Assembly (NCBI RefSeq): GCF_003024805.1 | Contig: NZ_PUEC01000005.1 | Coordinates: 61,385-125,384 of the forward strand | DNA: 64,000 nt | Origin: Duncaniella muris | GTDB lineage: Bacteria > Bacteroidota > Bacteroidia > Bacteroidales > Muribaculaceae | Direction of reading: 5' to 3' | Part shown: one piece after another, positions 1 through 8,950 of the stretch | Layout of the letters: every line of letters begins with the position of its first letter | Numbering within the stretch: position 1 is the first letter of the stretch | Notes under the pieces: generated by a model | Seen by the model: only the letters and a program-made list of their open reading frames with translations | Told to the model about the DNA's origin: nothing | Databases searched by the model: none | Made by a program: the position numbers and the translations under genes

Positions 1-878
1 GGGTGCAGCCTGTCCACATCGTAACGTGCTGACAGCAGTTTCATGCCGCCTCCTTTCATCACGGCGGGATATGGTTCAAGCAGAAAACCTCCTTTTTCTG
101 GCAGAGCGTAGGCCGGTACTGCCTGAAGTTCCTCTTCAGGAGTAAACCGGAACGGCTCCTGGCCGACTGTCAGGCAGGATGTTGACAATCTTGACGGCTG
201 ATTCTCAGCGTAGCCTTCGTGATTGTCAATCACAAGCACAAGTTCCTTGCATTCCTTTACGGTGCCTATGGTCATGATGTCGCAGCTGATACCTGATTCT
301 TCAATAGTCTTTTTGATGTCAAGCATCGGCGAGGCCTTGACGATCAGCCTCCGGCAGCGTGACAGGAGCAGAGGCATGATGGGGATTATGTCTGGCTGGC
401 AGTCTTTAAGGGCAAAGTGTCGTCCGGCATTGTCTCGACGGGCAGGATCGATGAAAATAATTTCGAAACATCGGTTGTTATCCTTCAGCCAGCTGATGCT
501 GTCACCTTCAATAAGGGATAGATTCTGGATACCGAGTGCCTGGATGTTGGCTTTGCCGGTCGTGTAGGTGTCATGGTTATATTCCAGCGCTGTCACATGT
601 GCGGCCTTTGATGCGAAGTGGAATGCGTCGATTCCAAGACCGAATGTCATGTCAAGCACATTGCTTCCGGCTGCTATCAGATCAGTGTGGAGCCGGGCGA
701 TGGCATCGGAGGTAGCCATTTCGGCCACTGCGAGAGACGGAAAGCTGAAATTTTCGCATCGAAGGGTCTCAGGAAGCTTTGACGCCGTTTTGCTGCGGCA
801 TTCAAGCTGCAGGATATGGTGCATCATGGTGGGATCTCCATGATGTTTTAGCCGTAGTCTGTTGAAGTCCTCTTTCAC
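1..878 (-). CDS. THUMP-like class I SAM-dependent methyltransferase (3' end outside window)
   Basis: Reading the minus strand from a GTG at 878 gives an open frame that runs off the left edge (about 292 codons seen). A Rossmann methyltransferase core is visible: a glycine-rich SAM loop (DMTFGLGID, residues about 76-84), an acidic residue after the next strand (ALEYN), and a DPAR motif near residues 144-147 that fits the catalytic DPPY-type position. This matches the Bacteroidetes family annotated as class I methyltransferase with a THUMP-like domain; its substrate is not established. The GTG overlaps the tsaB stop (GTGA), suggesting translational coupling; an in-frame ATG at 827 is the alternative start, but homology-like sequence begins before it. 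Confidence 0.8.
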   Translation of the reverse strand, partial: MKEDFNRLRLKHHGDPTMMHHILQLECRSKTASKLPETLRCENFSFPSLAVAEMATSDAIARLHTDLIAAGSNVLDMTFGLGIDAFHFASKAAHVTALEYNHDTYTTGKANIQALGIQNLSLIEGDSISWLKDNNRCFEIIFIDPARRDNAGRHFALKDCQPDIIPIMPLLLSRCRRLIVKASPMLDIKKTIEESGISCDIMTIGTVKECKELVLVIDNHEGYAENQPSRLSTSCLTVGQEPFRFTPEEELQAVPAYALPEKGGFLLEPYPAVMKGGGMKLLSARYDVDRLH

Positions 879-1573
879 TCCAATACGTTTTTCCGGGGTG
901 TCGAAGCCTGAAAGTCTTTGATGTAGTTGGGGACACTGTAGGCGATGTCTATGAATTCCTTGCGGGAGTAAGCGCGTTCGGCAAGAGCTATCATGTCTAT
1001 AGCCAGCGGATGGATGTCAGGGATGAAAGTTACATTAGGTGCTGAGATCACTTCGCGGGCCTTGTCGCTGCCGTTGCCGAACATAAGTATGCGCGGATAG
1101 CGGGTTATGAGATCCTGGTAGCTGTCAGGGTCAAGGATAAGGGCTTGCTGTTCCATTACCGGTTCGAGGGCGAAGTTGAAAGCGGCGGTATAGACCTCCA
1201 TGCGTCGGGCATCGACCATCGGGACGAAAATTTCATCGCCTTCAAGTTCCTGTGTGAACATTACGTTGCAGGCCATGATTCTTAACGTGTCTATTCCGAT
1301 CAGGGGAATGCCAAGTGCGTAGGCAAGCCCTTTGGCTTCAGACAGACCGATGCGCAATCCGGTGTAGCTTCCCGGACCTAAAGAAACAGCGACAGCTTCA
1401 AGCCGTAGGTCCTTTTCGCGGGCAAAATCGAGGCAATATTTGATATAGTCGCTGAGAAGGGCGGCATGATTTCTGCCACCGCCTTCTTCCTGATGGGCAA
1501 GGACCATTCCTTCGGCGGTAAGAGCCACCGAACAGTGGTCGACAGAGGTTTCGATGTTTAGGATTACGGCCAT
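875..1573 (-). CDS. tsaB: TsaB, tRNA threonylcarbamoyladenosine modification protein
   Basis: A 232-residue ASKHA-fold protein of the TsaB/YeaZ family. The N-terminal phosphate-binding-type segment (ILNIETSVDHCSVAL) and the conserved SLGPGSYTGLRIGL block around residues 65-80 are characteristic. TsaB is the non-catalytic partner that dimerises with TsaD in the cytoplasmic complex transferring threonylcarbamoyl to A37 of ANN-decoding tRNAs. It leads a two-gene minus-strand unit with the methyltransferase at 1-878. A Sua5/YrdC-family protein, of the family that makes the threonylcarbamoyl-AMP substrate, lies at 60410-61036. Length is normal for the family. Confidence 0.95.
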   Translation of the reverse strand: MAVILNIETSVDHCSVALTAEGMVLAHQEEGGGRNHAALLSDYIKYCLDFAREKDLRLEAVAVSLGPGSYTGLRIGLSEAKGLAYALGIPLIGIDTLRIMACNVMFTQELEGDEIFVPMVDARRMEVYTAAFNFALEPVMEQQALILDPDSYQDLITRYPRILMFGNGSDKAREVISAPNVTFIPDIHPLAIDMIALAERAYSRKEFIDIAYSVPNYIKDFQASTPRKNVLE

Positions 1574-1635
1574 TGTGATGCAGTAAGTTATGGATTGCAG
1601 ACCCGGAGAAAAGGCCTGATAGTGAAAATTTAAAA

Positions 1636-1643
1636 CAAAGTTA
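1636..1643 (-). promoter_or_regulatory. Candidate -7 element of tsaB promoter
   Basis: On the minus strand the octamer TAACTTTG matches the Bacteroidetes -7 consensus TAnnTTTG. It lies about 60 bases upstream of the tsaB ATG. No clear -33 TTTG is visible because the upstream sequence is occupied by the divergent yicC promoter. Confidence 0.5.
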
Positions 1644-1644
1644 C

Positions 1645-1673
1645 TTGTTTCTCCCGATAAATTACTAATTTTG
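1645..1673 (+). promoter_or_regulatory. Bacteroidetes-type promoter of the yicC-gmk-nadD operon
   Basis: TTG at 1645-1647, an 18-base spacer and TAATTTTG at 1666-1673 fit the -33/-7 consensus. The expected transcript start would leave a leader of about 28 bases before the yicC ATG. The element abuts the divergent tsaB -7 box. Confidence 0.65.
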
Positions 1674-1706
1674 TGAGAAAATATTGCTCTAATAAAACCT
1701 CATATC

Positions 1707-2582
1707 ATGTTATACTCAATGACGGGATTCGGAAAAGCTGTGGCCGAGCTTCCCGGAAAGAAAATCACGGTTGAACTTAAGTCACTTAACAGCAAGCAGA
1801 TTGATATAGCAGCCAGAGTGCCGTCTTCTTTGCGGGCTGAAGAACTTGCAATGCGCAACCTGATTGCGGCGTCATTGGAACGTGGTAAAGTCGATCTTAC
1901 GATATACGTTGAAAATGTCGCATCTGAAGCCACTGTGCGTCTGAATGTATCCGCTCTCAGAGCCTATAAGGCAGATGTGGAGCAAGCTGCGGCTGAACTT
2001 GGCATACCATCGCCTGCCGACTGGTACACGGTGCTGATGCGTTTTCCTGATGTCATAAAAAGTGAGACTCCGGCCCAGGCTGACGATAATGAAGTGGAGG
2101 CTGTGATGACAGCCCTTTCAAAAGCCATAGAAGCTCTGATGGCTTACCGCCGGACTGAGGGCGAAAAGCTGGAAACGTTTTTTGCGGAACGCATAGACCG
2201 TATAAGCGAATTGCTCGCTCAGGTGCCGCAGTATGAGACTGAACGTGTGGAGCGCATACGCACACGCATGGAAGAGGGCTTGGCCAAGATTCATAATGTT
2301 GATTATGACCGCAGCCGTCTGGAGCAGGAACTTTTCTTCTATATTGAGAAGCTTGATGTCAATGAGGAAAAGCAGCGCCTGACCCAGCATCTGAATTATT
2401 TCACAGAAACCCTTGCGACAGCAGGAGGCCAGGGTAAGAAACTCGGATTCATTGCTCAGGAAATGGGGCGAGAGATCAATACTCTCGGATCAAAAAGCAA
2501 TCATGCACAGATGCAGCGTCTGGTAGTGCAGATGAAAGATGTGCTGGAGCAGATAAAGGAACAGGTGCTTAATGTGATGTAA
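1707..2582 (+). CDS. yicC: YicC family endoribonuclease-like protein
   Basis: A 291-residue protein beginning with the family signature SMTGFGKA, followed by the YicC-like N-terminal domain (about 1-155) and the DUF1732 C-terminal domain (about 205-291, with the conserved EMGREINTLGSK stretch). YicC proteins are conserved bacterial RNases linked to RNA decay. The gene sits directly before gmk, as in many bacteria, separated by 29 bases. The minus-strand ORFs inside it have no homology-like content. Start ATG fits the promoter 34 bases upstream. Confidence 0.92.
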   Translation: MLYSMTGFGKAVAELPGKKITVELKSLNSKQIDIAARVPSSLRAEELAMRNLIAASLERGKVDLTIYVENVASEATVRLNVSALRAYKADVEQAAAELGIPSPADWYTVLMRFPDVIKSETPAQADDNEVEAVMTALSKAIEALMAYRRTEGEKLETFFAERIDRISELLAQVPQYETERVERIRTRMEEGLAKIHNVDYDRSRLEQELFFYIEKLDVNEEKQRLTQHLNYFTETLATAGGQGKKLGFIAQEMGREINTLGSKSNHAQMQRLVVQMKDVLEQIKEQVLNVM

Positions 2583-2611
2583 AAAAAATCTGGCTAAACC
2601 GATTTTTACAG

Positions 2612-3196
2612 ATGAAAGGTAAGATTATCATAATTTCAGCCCCTTCCGGAACCGGCAAGTCGACTATCATCAATGCTCTGCTTGATCGAGGTGAGATTGA
2701 CATGAAGTTTTCAATCTCGGCTACAAACCGTCAGCCTCGCGGAGAGGAAGTGCATGGAGTCAATTATTATTTCCTTTCCGATGATGAATTCCGCAGCGCT
2801 ATAGCCCAGGATGCTTTTGTAGAATATGAAGAGGTATATCCCGGCCGCTTCTATGGCACTCTCAAAAGCGAGGTGGAAAGAATAACAGCCGAGGGGCATA
2901 ATGTCATACTTGATATTGATGTCAAGGGCGGAGTCAATGTCAAGAAACTTTACGGAGAAGATGCTCTCAGCATATTCATACAGCCACCGGGGCTTGAGGT
3001 GTTGCGTCAACGACTGACCTCACGAGCGACTGACAGTGCCGAAGCTATCGAGCAGCGTCTTGCCAAGGCTGAATATGAGCTTTCGTTTGCTCCGGAATTT
3101 GACCGGGTCGTGGTCAATGACTCTTTGGACCGTGCGGTTGCGGAAGTTGATACAGTGATTAAAAATTTTCTTTCAGTTTGTGTGGAAGAGTGTTGA
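2612..3196 (+). CDS. gmk: Guanylate kinase
   Basis: A 194-residue guanylate kinase: ATP-dependent phosphorylation of GMP to GDP in the cytoplasm. The P-loop SAPSGTGKST is at residues 8-17, the GMP-binding region contains SATNRQPRGEE and VNYYFLSDDEF, and the lid follows. Length is typical. It lies between yicC and nadD in a plus-strand operon with gaps of 29 and 31 bases. Confidence 0.96.
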   Translation: MKGKIIIISAPSGTGKSTIINALLDRGEIDMKFSISATNRQPRGEEVHGVNYYFLSDDEFRSAIAQDAFVEYEEVYPGRFYGTLKSEVERITAEGHNVILDIDVKGGVNVKKLYGEDALSIFIQPPGLEVLRQRLTSRATDSAEAIEQRLAKAEYELSFAPEFDRVVVNDSLDRAVAEVDTVIKNFLSVCVEEC

Positions 3197-3227
3197 GATC
3201 CACCATCTTACAGATAAGGAGAAATAA

Positions 3228-3809
3228 ATGATCATAGGTGTATTAGGCGGCTCGTTTAATCCGGTGCATATCGGACATATGATGCTTGCCAGCTATATCC
3301 AGCAGTTTACAGATCTTGATGAAGTGTGGCTCTCGCTTTCACCTCTGAATCCACTGAAGGCCGGATCAGATGAGCTGATACCGGATCTGATACGGCTGAA
3401 AATGCTTGAGCTGGCCATTGGAAATACCTCAGGACTGAATATCTGCGACTATGAACTGTCGATGCCGCGGCCGTCATACACAATAAATACGTTGCACTAC
3501 CTTGCGAAGCGTTATCCGCGTCATAACTTCAAGCTGATCATAGGCAGTGACAATTGGAAAATCTTTGACCAATGGAAAGACCATGAGGCAATAATATCGG
3601 AATTCGGAGTAATTGTATATCCGCGTCCGGGTTATCCGGTTGGAACGATATATGACGATGGTGTGGATGTGGTCAACGCTCCGATGGCTGATATCTCCAG
3701 CACGTTCATCCGTAAGGCGCTGGCGCGCGGATGGAGCATGAACTATTTTTTGCCTCAGGGCGTATATGATTATATAATTAAAAATAATCTTTATGGAACT
3801 GGCTCCTAA
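3228..3809 (+). CDS. nadD: Nicotinate-nucleotide adenylyltransferase
   Basis: A 193-residue nucleotidyltransferase of NAD biosynthesis, forming deamido-NAD from nicotinate mononucleotide and ATP. The N-terminal GGSFNPVHIGH segment carries the HxGH motif (HIGH, residues 14-17), and the C-terminal ISSTFIR motif (ADISSTFIRKAL) is intact. An AGGAG-like ribosome binding site (aaggag) precedes the ATG. Its last 17 bases overlap the start of the DUF5063 gene, so the two are probably translationally coupled. Confidence 0.95.
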   Translation: MIIGVLGGSFNPVHIGHMMLASYIQQFTDLDEVWLSLSPLNPLKAGSDELIPDLIRLKMLELAIGNTSGLNICDYELSMPRPSYTINTLHYLAKRYPRHNFKLIIGSDNWKIFDQWKDHEAIISEFGVIVYPRPGYPVGTIYDDGVDVVNAPMADISSTFIRKALARGWSMNYFLPQGVYDYIIKNNLYGTGS

Positions 3810-4326
3810 TTCACTCGCTTTTATAGCGTTGTGCAATGAATATTGCTGTGCGGTTGAAAACTGCCGAGAATCGGATCCGTCTGATTTTGTATCGTCGATG
3901 CTTCGGTTGCTTCCGAGAATCTATATCGTAGCTTCGGATCTCAGGCCGACACCTCTGATGGAGGATGTAGACCCCTATATCGAAAGTTATCTTGAAGAAG
4001 ACTATTATGAATCTCTCAGACGGGAGATGGAGAATATGTTAGGCCCTGATGATGTCTATCTTGAAGTGTTCGAGGAAGATATGAAGTATTCCGATACTCC
4101 GATCGGAATGAGTGTGGCCGAAGGCCTGAGCGATATATTTCAGGTGCTTTACAATTTCATCGCTATGGTGAAAGATGCGCCGGAGGAGGTTGTCAACGTG
4201 GCTCTGCATGCTGTGAAGGCGGATTTCCAGGCTTACTGGAGCCAGCGTTTATGCAATCTGCTCAGACCGCTAAACCACATCCACTATTCATCAGACGCAG
4301 AAGATGATGATGAAACTGATGACTGA
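3793..4326 (+). CDS. DUF5063 domain-containing protein
   Basis: A 177-residue acidic, helix-rich protein matching the DUF5063 family, common in Bacteroidetes next to nadD/rpiB. No signal peptide or membrane segment is visible. The C-terminus is strongly acidic (EDDDETDD). The ATG lies inside the nadD 3' end. The function is not known; operon position suggests a cytoplasmic housekeeping role, which is inference only. Confidence 0.85.
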   Translation: MELAPNSLAFIALCNEYCCAVENCRESDPSDFVSSMLRLLPRIYIVASDLRPTPLMEDVDPYIESYLEEDYYESLRREMENMLGPDDVYLEVFEEDMKYSDTPIGMSVAEGLSDIFQVLYNFIAMVKDAPEEVVNVALHAVKADFQAYWSQRLCNLLRPLNHIHYSSDAEDDDETDD

Positions 4327-4386
4327 ATCCGGCCTGACGGCGATATTTTAATATTGAATAAGAAAAACAATATATTTTTACAGATT

Positions 4387-4863
4387 ATGTCAATTCTGAA
4401 GGAAAATTGTCCTGTAGGGTTCTGTAGCGATCATGCGGGCTATGAAATGAAAATGGTGCTTGAAGGCTATTTTGATTCAATGGGTATCGAATATAAGGAT
4501 TTTGGCACCAATTCAACTGAGAGTTGTGATTATGCTGACTTTGCGCATCCGTGTGCAGCGGCTGTCGAAAACGGAGAATGTTATCCGGGTATAGCACTAT
4601 GTGGTTCCGGCAATGGCATCGGCATGACTCTTAACAAACATCAGGGCATACGTGCCGCTCTCTGCTGGAATGTGGAGCTTGCCGAACTGGCACGCCGTCA
4701 TAACAATGCCAATGTGCTTGTGCTTCCCGCACGTTTTATTGATAACGTTACCGCAATAAATATTGTCGAGACTTTCCTCAACACTCCCTTTGATGGCGGA
4801 CGTCATGAACGTCGCATCGAAAAAATCCCCGTATCGGGATGCGGATGCAAGCCGGGGGAATAA
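4387..4863 (+). CDS. rpiB: Ribose 5-phosphate isomerase B
   Basis: A 158-residue RpiB/LacAB-family isomerase, interconverting ribose 5-phosphate and ribulose 5-phosphate in the pentose phosphate pathway. Family marks are the N-terminal SDHAGYEMK, the active-site loop CGSGNGIGM with its cysteine, and ARRHNNANVLVLPAR. The open frame extends to a TTG at 4354, but the ATG at 4387 gives the expected N-terminus. It ends just before a strong bidirectional terminator shared with rho. RpiB is often beside transketolase in Bacteroides; no transketolase is here. Confidence 0.93.
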   Translation: MSILKENCPVGFCSDHAGYEMKMVLEGYFDSMGIEYKDFGTNSTESCDYADFAHPCAAAVENGECYPGIALCGSGNGIGMTLNKHQGIRAALCWNVELAELARRHNNANVLVLPARFIDNVTAINIVETFLNTPFDGGRHERRIEKIPVSGCGCKPGE

Positions 4864-4901
4864 GATCATCAAACAGTTGTTCGCAGGATGTTTCTGTGAC
4901 A

Positions 4902-4949
4902 AAAAAATAAAAAGATGCGGCCGGAGGGGGCTGCATCTTTTTATTTTTT
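4902..4949. terminator. Bidirectional terminator between rpiB and rho
   Basis: A perfect 17-base inverted repeat (left arm 4902-4918, right arm 4933-4949) encloses a 14-base loop. The outer arm is A-rich on one side and T-rich on the other, so either strand yields a hairpin with a U-rich tail. It fits termination of both convergent genes. Confidence 0.9.
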
Positions 4950-4991
4950 GCGCTGTAATGTTTTTTAGCGCGATGATTTGCAGTGGGAAAA

Positions 4992-7169
4992 TCAGTCACC
5001 CATCGTGCGGAGGAGTTCGTCATTGTCGGAAGTGCGTTCCATGCGGTCCTTGATGAATTCCATAGCTTCGATTGAGTTGCGATCGCTGAGGAAGCGGCGT
5101 AGAATCCACATGCGGTTAAGGGTTTCATTGCGCAGGAGCAGGTCGTCGCGACGGGTTGAGGATGCCATGATGTCGACTGCCGGGAAGATGCGCTTGTTGG
5201 AGAGCTTGCGGTCAAGCTGGAGTTCCATATTGCCGGTTCCCTTGAATTCCTCGAAGATCACCTCGTCCATTTTTGAACTGGTTTCTGTGAGAGCTGTTGC
5301 GATAATGGTGAGCGAGCCTCCGTTTTCGATGTTTCGTGCTGCGCCGAAGAAGCGTTTGGGTTTCTGGAGGGCATTTGCATCGACACCGCCGGAGAGGATT
5401 TTGCCTGAGGCCGGTGCGCAGGTGTTGTAGGCGCGGGCCAGACGGGTGATGGAGTCGAGCAGGATTACCACATCATGGCCACATTCAACCATTCGTTTTG
5501 CTTTTTCAAGTACAATGGAGGCGATTTTGACATGACGCTCTGCCGGTTCATCGAATGTAGATGCGATTACTTCCGCATTGACGCTGCGGCTCATGTCGGT
5601 TACTTCTTCCGGGCGTTCGTCAATAAGGAGAATCATGATGTAGGTTTCGGGGTGATTCTCGGCAATTGCGTTGGCGATGTCTTTCAGAAGTATGGTCTTA
5701 CCTGTCTTCGGAGGTGCTACTATCAGACCTCGCTGTCCTTTTCCGATGGGGGAGAACATGTCGACCACACGTGTGGAAATGTTGCTTGAACGGCCTGAGG
5801 TCAGGTCGAATTTTTCGTTAGGGAAAAGCGGGGTGAGGTGCTCGAATGCCACGCGGTCGCGGATGTATTCGACAGAACGTCCGTTGACGCTTTTCACAGA
5901 GCTGAGCGGGAAGTATTTGTCGCCTTCGCGTGGGGCTCGTAACGTGGCATCGACAACGTCGCCTGAGCGAAGGGCATATTGCTTGATCTGTTCTTTAGTG
6001 ACGAGTACATCGTCAGGAGAAGCAAGGTAATTGTAATCGCTTGATCGGAGAAATCCGTGTCCTTCGGGCATGATTTCAAGCACTCCGGTTGTTTCGATTA
6101 TTCCGTCAAAGTTATAGGCCTGTTGTTGCTGGCGCTGTTCGAACTGCTGGTTTTTGTTGCGGTTCTTTTTGTTCTTTTTGCCTTGGGGCTGCTGTTTTTC
6201 CATGCCCGGTTCGCCGAGGACTATAGGAGCCTGTGGTATCTGGGGCTGTGGCTGCTGCGGCTGAACAGGCTGCTGTTCTTTTTCCTGCTGCGAACGGGGT
6301 GCGAACGTGCGTCCGCCAGAACGGGGAAAGAAAGAGCCGAAAGAACTGTCTTTAGGGCGAAAATCGCGTTTAGGCTGTGGCTGCTGGTTGTCGACGTTGG
6401 AAATGGCGGTCTGTTCGTTGGTTTGGCCTGGGCGGATAAACACGCCGTGGCGTGGGCGTTCATCCTGGGCAGATTCCTGGTTTGAAAAAGCCGGTGCCGG
6501 CAGCTGTTTGGGCATGGGCCCAGTGATGCCTGCGGTTTCAGCATTGCTTCCTTCGGTTTTGTTTTCTTCTTTTGGGGATGAAACCTCAGCGTTGTTTTCA
6601 TGCGGTGCGGAGTTTTCTGAATCAACGGTTGCTGGGGGGGTGTCCTGTTCAGGCTGCGGATTGCGCGGCGGGCGACCGCGACGACGTTTTGGCTGTTGTT
6701 CGCCTTGTGTCTGTTGGCCTTCGGTAATTGTTGCTGGGGTGTTGTCTGTGGCCGGAGGTGTCGGTTCAGCAGCTTCAACAGCTGTTTCAGCGGCAGGTGC
6801 GGATTCCATTTGGCTGTCGGCGGCTGCTGCCGCACGCGGTTTGCGGCCACGTTTCTTCTGCTGCTGAGGCTGTTCGGTGGCCTGAGGCGCGTCTTGTTCA
6901 GAGGTTTCCGGTGCCGGTTCTTCTTTCTTTTTTCGTGTCTGTTTCTGCTGATTCTCGTCTTTTACGTCTTTGGATTCTTTTTTGCCGCGACGGTTTTTTT
7001 GAGGGGTGTTAGCGGTCGAGCTGGCTGCGACATCACGCGCCTGCTTGTCAAGAATCTCGTAGACGAGATTTTCTTTATCGTCAAGGTTGATTTTCTTTAT
7101 GCCGTTGGTTTGTGCGACTTCCCGCAGTTGCGAGTCGTCCATGGCTTCGAGTTCGGAGTAATTATACAT
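4992..7169 (-). CDS. rho: Transcription termination factor Rho with long disordered insert
   Basis: A 725-residue Rho. Residues 1-45 form the Rho N-terminal helical domain. Residues about 50-350 are a low-complexity Pro/Gln/Lys/Glu-rich insert containing RGRPPR- and GRKPR-type basic patches. Residues about 353-430 are the cold-shock-like RNA-binding domain (GHGFLRS), and the rest is the hexameric ATPase with Walker A (APPKTGKT, about 487-494) and Walker B ([16 protein letters not shown]). Rho is an RNA-dependent helicase that ends transcription. E. coli Rho is about 419 residues and lacks the insert. A disordered insert is established for Bacteroides Rho, where it is reported to drive condensates. 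Promoter and leader are annotated separately. Confidence 0.96.
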   Translation of the reverse strand: MYNYSELEAMDDSQLREVAQTNGIKKINLDDKENLVYEILDKQARDVAASSTANTPQKNRRGKKESKDVKDENQQKQTRKKKEEPAPETSEQDAPQATEQPQQQKKRGRKPRAAAAADSQMESAPAAETAVEAAEPTPPATDNTPATITEGQQTQGEQQPKRRRGRPPRNPQPEQDTPPATVDSENSAPHENNAEVSSPKEENKTEGSNAETAGITGPMPKQLPAPAFSNQESAQDERPRHGVFIRPGQTNEQTAISNVDNQQPQPKRDFRPKDSSFGSFFPRSGGRTFAPRSQQEKEQQPVQPQQPQPQIPQAPIVLGEPGMEKQQPQGKKNKKNRNKNQQFEQRQQQQAYNFDGIIETTGVLEIMPEGHGFLRSSDYNYLASPDDVLVTKEQIKQYALRSGDVVDATLRAPREGDKYFPLSSVKSVNGRSVEYIRDRVAFEHLTPLFPNEKFDLTSGRSSNISTRVVDMFSPIGKGQRGLIVAPPKTGKTILLKDIANAIAENHPETYIMILLIDERPEEVTDMSRSVNAEVIASTFDEPAERHVKIASIVLEKAKRMVECGHDVVILLDSITRLARAYNTCAPASGKILSGGVDANALQKPKRFFGAARNIENGGSLTIIATALTETSSKMDEVIFEEFKGTGNMELQLDRKLSNKRIFPAVDIMASSTRRDDLLLRNETLNRMWILRRFLSDRNSIEAMEFIKDRMERTSDNDELLRTMGD

Positions 7170-7494
7170 ATATAATAATATATAATGTCAGTTGGAAAGC
7201 AAGTGCGTCACCACACTTGGTTTGCCTTAAAGTATTATTTTAAATGCAAAAAAATGATTGTCTTGGGGGGAGTTGGATCAAGATTCCGTATATCCGCAGT
7301 AATCACATTGAATAAAATGGAGTTTAAAACGGAAAAATAAATAGAAGAAGTTGATTTTGTGACTCTCTTGTTTTTGGCAGCTTCCCATTTCAGAGATTCC
7401 GTGAAAACGGATCATAGGTGGATACATTGTGGCCAATGTGAGATGGTGGAATAGCGGTGCCGGAGATTGGTGGCTGACCTGTGAGGTCTCAAAG
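7170..7494 (-). promoter_or_regulatory. Long 5' leader of rho
   Basis: The best promoter upstream of rho is at 7501-7531 (minus), implying an untranslated leader of about 325 bases. It contains small hairpins: GACCT/AGGTC near its 5' end and CAAGTG/CACTTG about 30 bases before the rho ATG, plus a CCCCCC run. A 77-codon frame covers part of it (7278-7511) but starts inside the -7 box and looks non-coding. E. coli rho is autoregulated by attenuation in its leader; a similar role here is inference. Confidence 0.45.
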
Positions 7495-7500
7495 CCAATG

Positions 7501-7531
7501 CAAAGATACAATCATTTTTATGATTTAACAA
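7501..7531 (-). promoter_or_regulatory. Promoter of rho
   Basis: On the minus strand TTG (7531-7529), a 20-base spacer and TATCTTTG (7508-7501) match the Bacteroidetes consensus. No better element was seen nearer to the rho start. Confidence 0.6.
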
Positions 7532-7666
7532 ATTAAATTCAAAAAATGTTTTGTGCTTCGATTTGGAATCTTCGGGAATTTTAATTCAGAATATCATCGG
7601 TAAACATAGAAAAGGTTTTGAAGTGAACTTTAACTTTTTGCATTGATGAATTTTCAGATAGTTGAG

Positions 7667-7696
7667 TTGCTGCTGTCAGATTAGTTCGTAACTTTG
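7667..7696 (+). promoter_or_regulatory. Promoter of the lrgA-lrgB pair
   Basis: TTG (7667-7669), a 19-base spacer and TAACTTTG (7689-7696) give an excellent consensus promoter. The leader carries a six-base-pair hairpin (GAGTGC 7710-7715, GCACTC 7725-7730). Nothing else is visible between the rho promoter and this one. Confidence 0.75.
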
Positions 7697-7752
7697 CACC
7701 CTCGAAGTGGAGTGCGTCTGACAAGCACTCTCAATAACACATATTTGAGATT

Positions 7753-8121
7753 ATGATACTACAATGTGCTGTGCTATTCTCGTTTTTAGCATTAGGAGAA
7801 TTGGTTGTGTGGCTTACGGGCATACCGATTCCGTCAAGCATTATCGGCATGCTGTTGCTTACAGCGGCACTGAAGATGAAAATCGTTCGCGTTTTCTGGG
7901 TTGATAAGGTGGCAGACTTTCTGTTGAAGAATCTTGGTTTCTTCTTTGTCCCCGCCGGCGTAGGCCTGATGAATTGTCTTGGGCTGCTGAGTGATCAGTG
8001 GCTTCCGATAGTCGGGTCATGTGTGATAAGTACATTTTTGGTAATTGCGGTGACCGGCTGGGTTCATCAGTATGTGCGCCGCGCAGCATCTTCACATCGT
8101 CATGAACTTTATAGAGAATAA
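7753..8121 (+). CDS. lrgA: CidA/LrgA family membrane protein
   Basis: A 122-residue hydrophobic protein with about four membrane segments and the family block IPSSIIGMLLL followed by a segment ending in FFFVPAGVGLM. CidA/LrgA proteins are holin-like and act with LrgB partners; they were first linked to control of murein hydrolases and later to pyruvate transport in some Gram-positives. Which applies in Bacteroidales is not established. Its 3' end overlaps the lrgB start by 20 bases. Confidence 0.88.
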   Translation: MILQCAVLFSFLALGELVVWLTGIPIPSSIIGMLLLTAALKMKIVRVFWVDKVADFLLKNLGFFFVPAGVGLMNCLGLLSDQWLPIVGSCVISTFLVIAVTGWVHQYVRRAASSHRHELYRE

Positions 8122-8800
8122 ATTTTTCCTGATAGCACTGACTTTTGTAGTCTATCTTGCATCGCAGCTTCTGCAGAAGCGTACCGGCATATCATTTCTC
8201 AATCCGATTTTGCTGACAATAATTGTGCTGATCTGCATACTTCTCGGCTGTGGGGTCGATTATGAGTCATATGCCGAAGGCGGACAGTATATAGAATTCT
8301 GGCTTAAGCCTGCGGTGGTGGCTCTCGGTGTGCCTCTTTACAGACAGCTTGAGTCTATCCGCAAGCAGTTATTGCCTATTTTGGCTGCAGAACTGGCCGG
8401 ATGTGTTATCGGCACTGTCTCGGTGGTTGTTGTTGCCAAACTTCTGGGCGCGACTTCAGACGTGGTCATTTCTCTTGCGCCGAAATCAGTCACTACTCCC
8501 ATTGCGATGGAAATTGCATCGACTCTTGGTGGTATTCCGGCTCTGACTGCCGCAGTGGTGGTGTGTACAGGAATCTTCGGCGGGATCGCGGGTTTTAAAA
8601 TGATGAAACTCTCACATGTGAAGAGTCCGATTGCCCAGGGGCTGTCGATGGGAACTGCGGCACATGCTGTCGGGACTTCCGTGGCAATGGAAAGCGGCTA
8701 TCGATATGGCGCTTTTTCATCGCTTGGGCTGACCCTCAACGGGCTGTTCACAGCTCTGCTTACCCCTTTTATACTTTCGGCTCTCGGTTATACTCTCTGA
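8102..8800 (+). CDS. lrgB: LrgB/CidB family membrane protein
   Basis: A 232-residue polytopic inner-membrane protein with the LrgB hallmark SLAPKSVTTPIAMEI near mid-protein and the conserved GTAAHAVGTS stretch. The ATG at 8102 (MNFIENKFF) is chosen over 8072 because it gives the standard N-terminus and length. It forms a two-gene unit with lrgA, probably as one membrane complex. Function in this lineage is unproven. Confidence 0.9.
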   Translation: MNFIENKFFLIALTFVVYLASQLLQKRTGISFLNPILLTIIVLICILLGCGVDYESYAEGGQYIEFWLKPAVVALGVPLYRQLESIRKQLLPILAAELAGCVIGTVSVVVVAKLLGATSDVVISLAPKSVTTPIAMEIASTLGGIPALTAAVVVCTGIFGGIAGFKMMKLSHVKSPIAQGLSMGTAAHAVGTSVAMESGYRYGAFSSLGLTLNGLFTALLTPFILSALGYTL

Positions 8801-8950
8801 AAACTGTGGTTAGGCTATAGTTATAGTGAGCAGAGTGTATAATATAAATGTACAATATATTAAGGTGGTGAAGCCTGATGGTGGTCCCGGTTGTGTCCGG
8901 ATTGATAAAGTGGCAGATAAAAATCATAAAAAACAGTCTGTATAGGCAGG

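Noticed and set aside
223..843. Two plus-strand ORFs at the left edge
   Set aside because: The minus strand holds a continuous methyltransferase frame with SAM-loop and DPAR motifs over this region.
6057..7175. Several plus-strand and alternate minus-strand ORFs over the rho insert
   Set aside because: They arise from the low-complexity Pro/Gln/Arg-rich coding sequence of rho, which leaves other frames open; their translations are compositionally biased.
7278..7511. 77-codon minus-strand ORF upstream of rho
   Set aside because: It begins inside the rho -7 promoter box and has no ribosome binding site or protein-like features; treated as untranslated leader.
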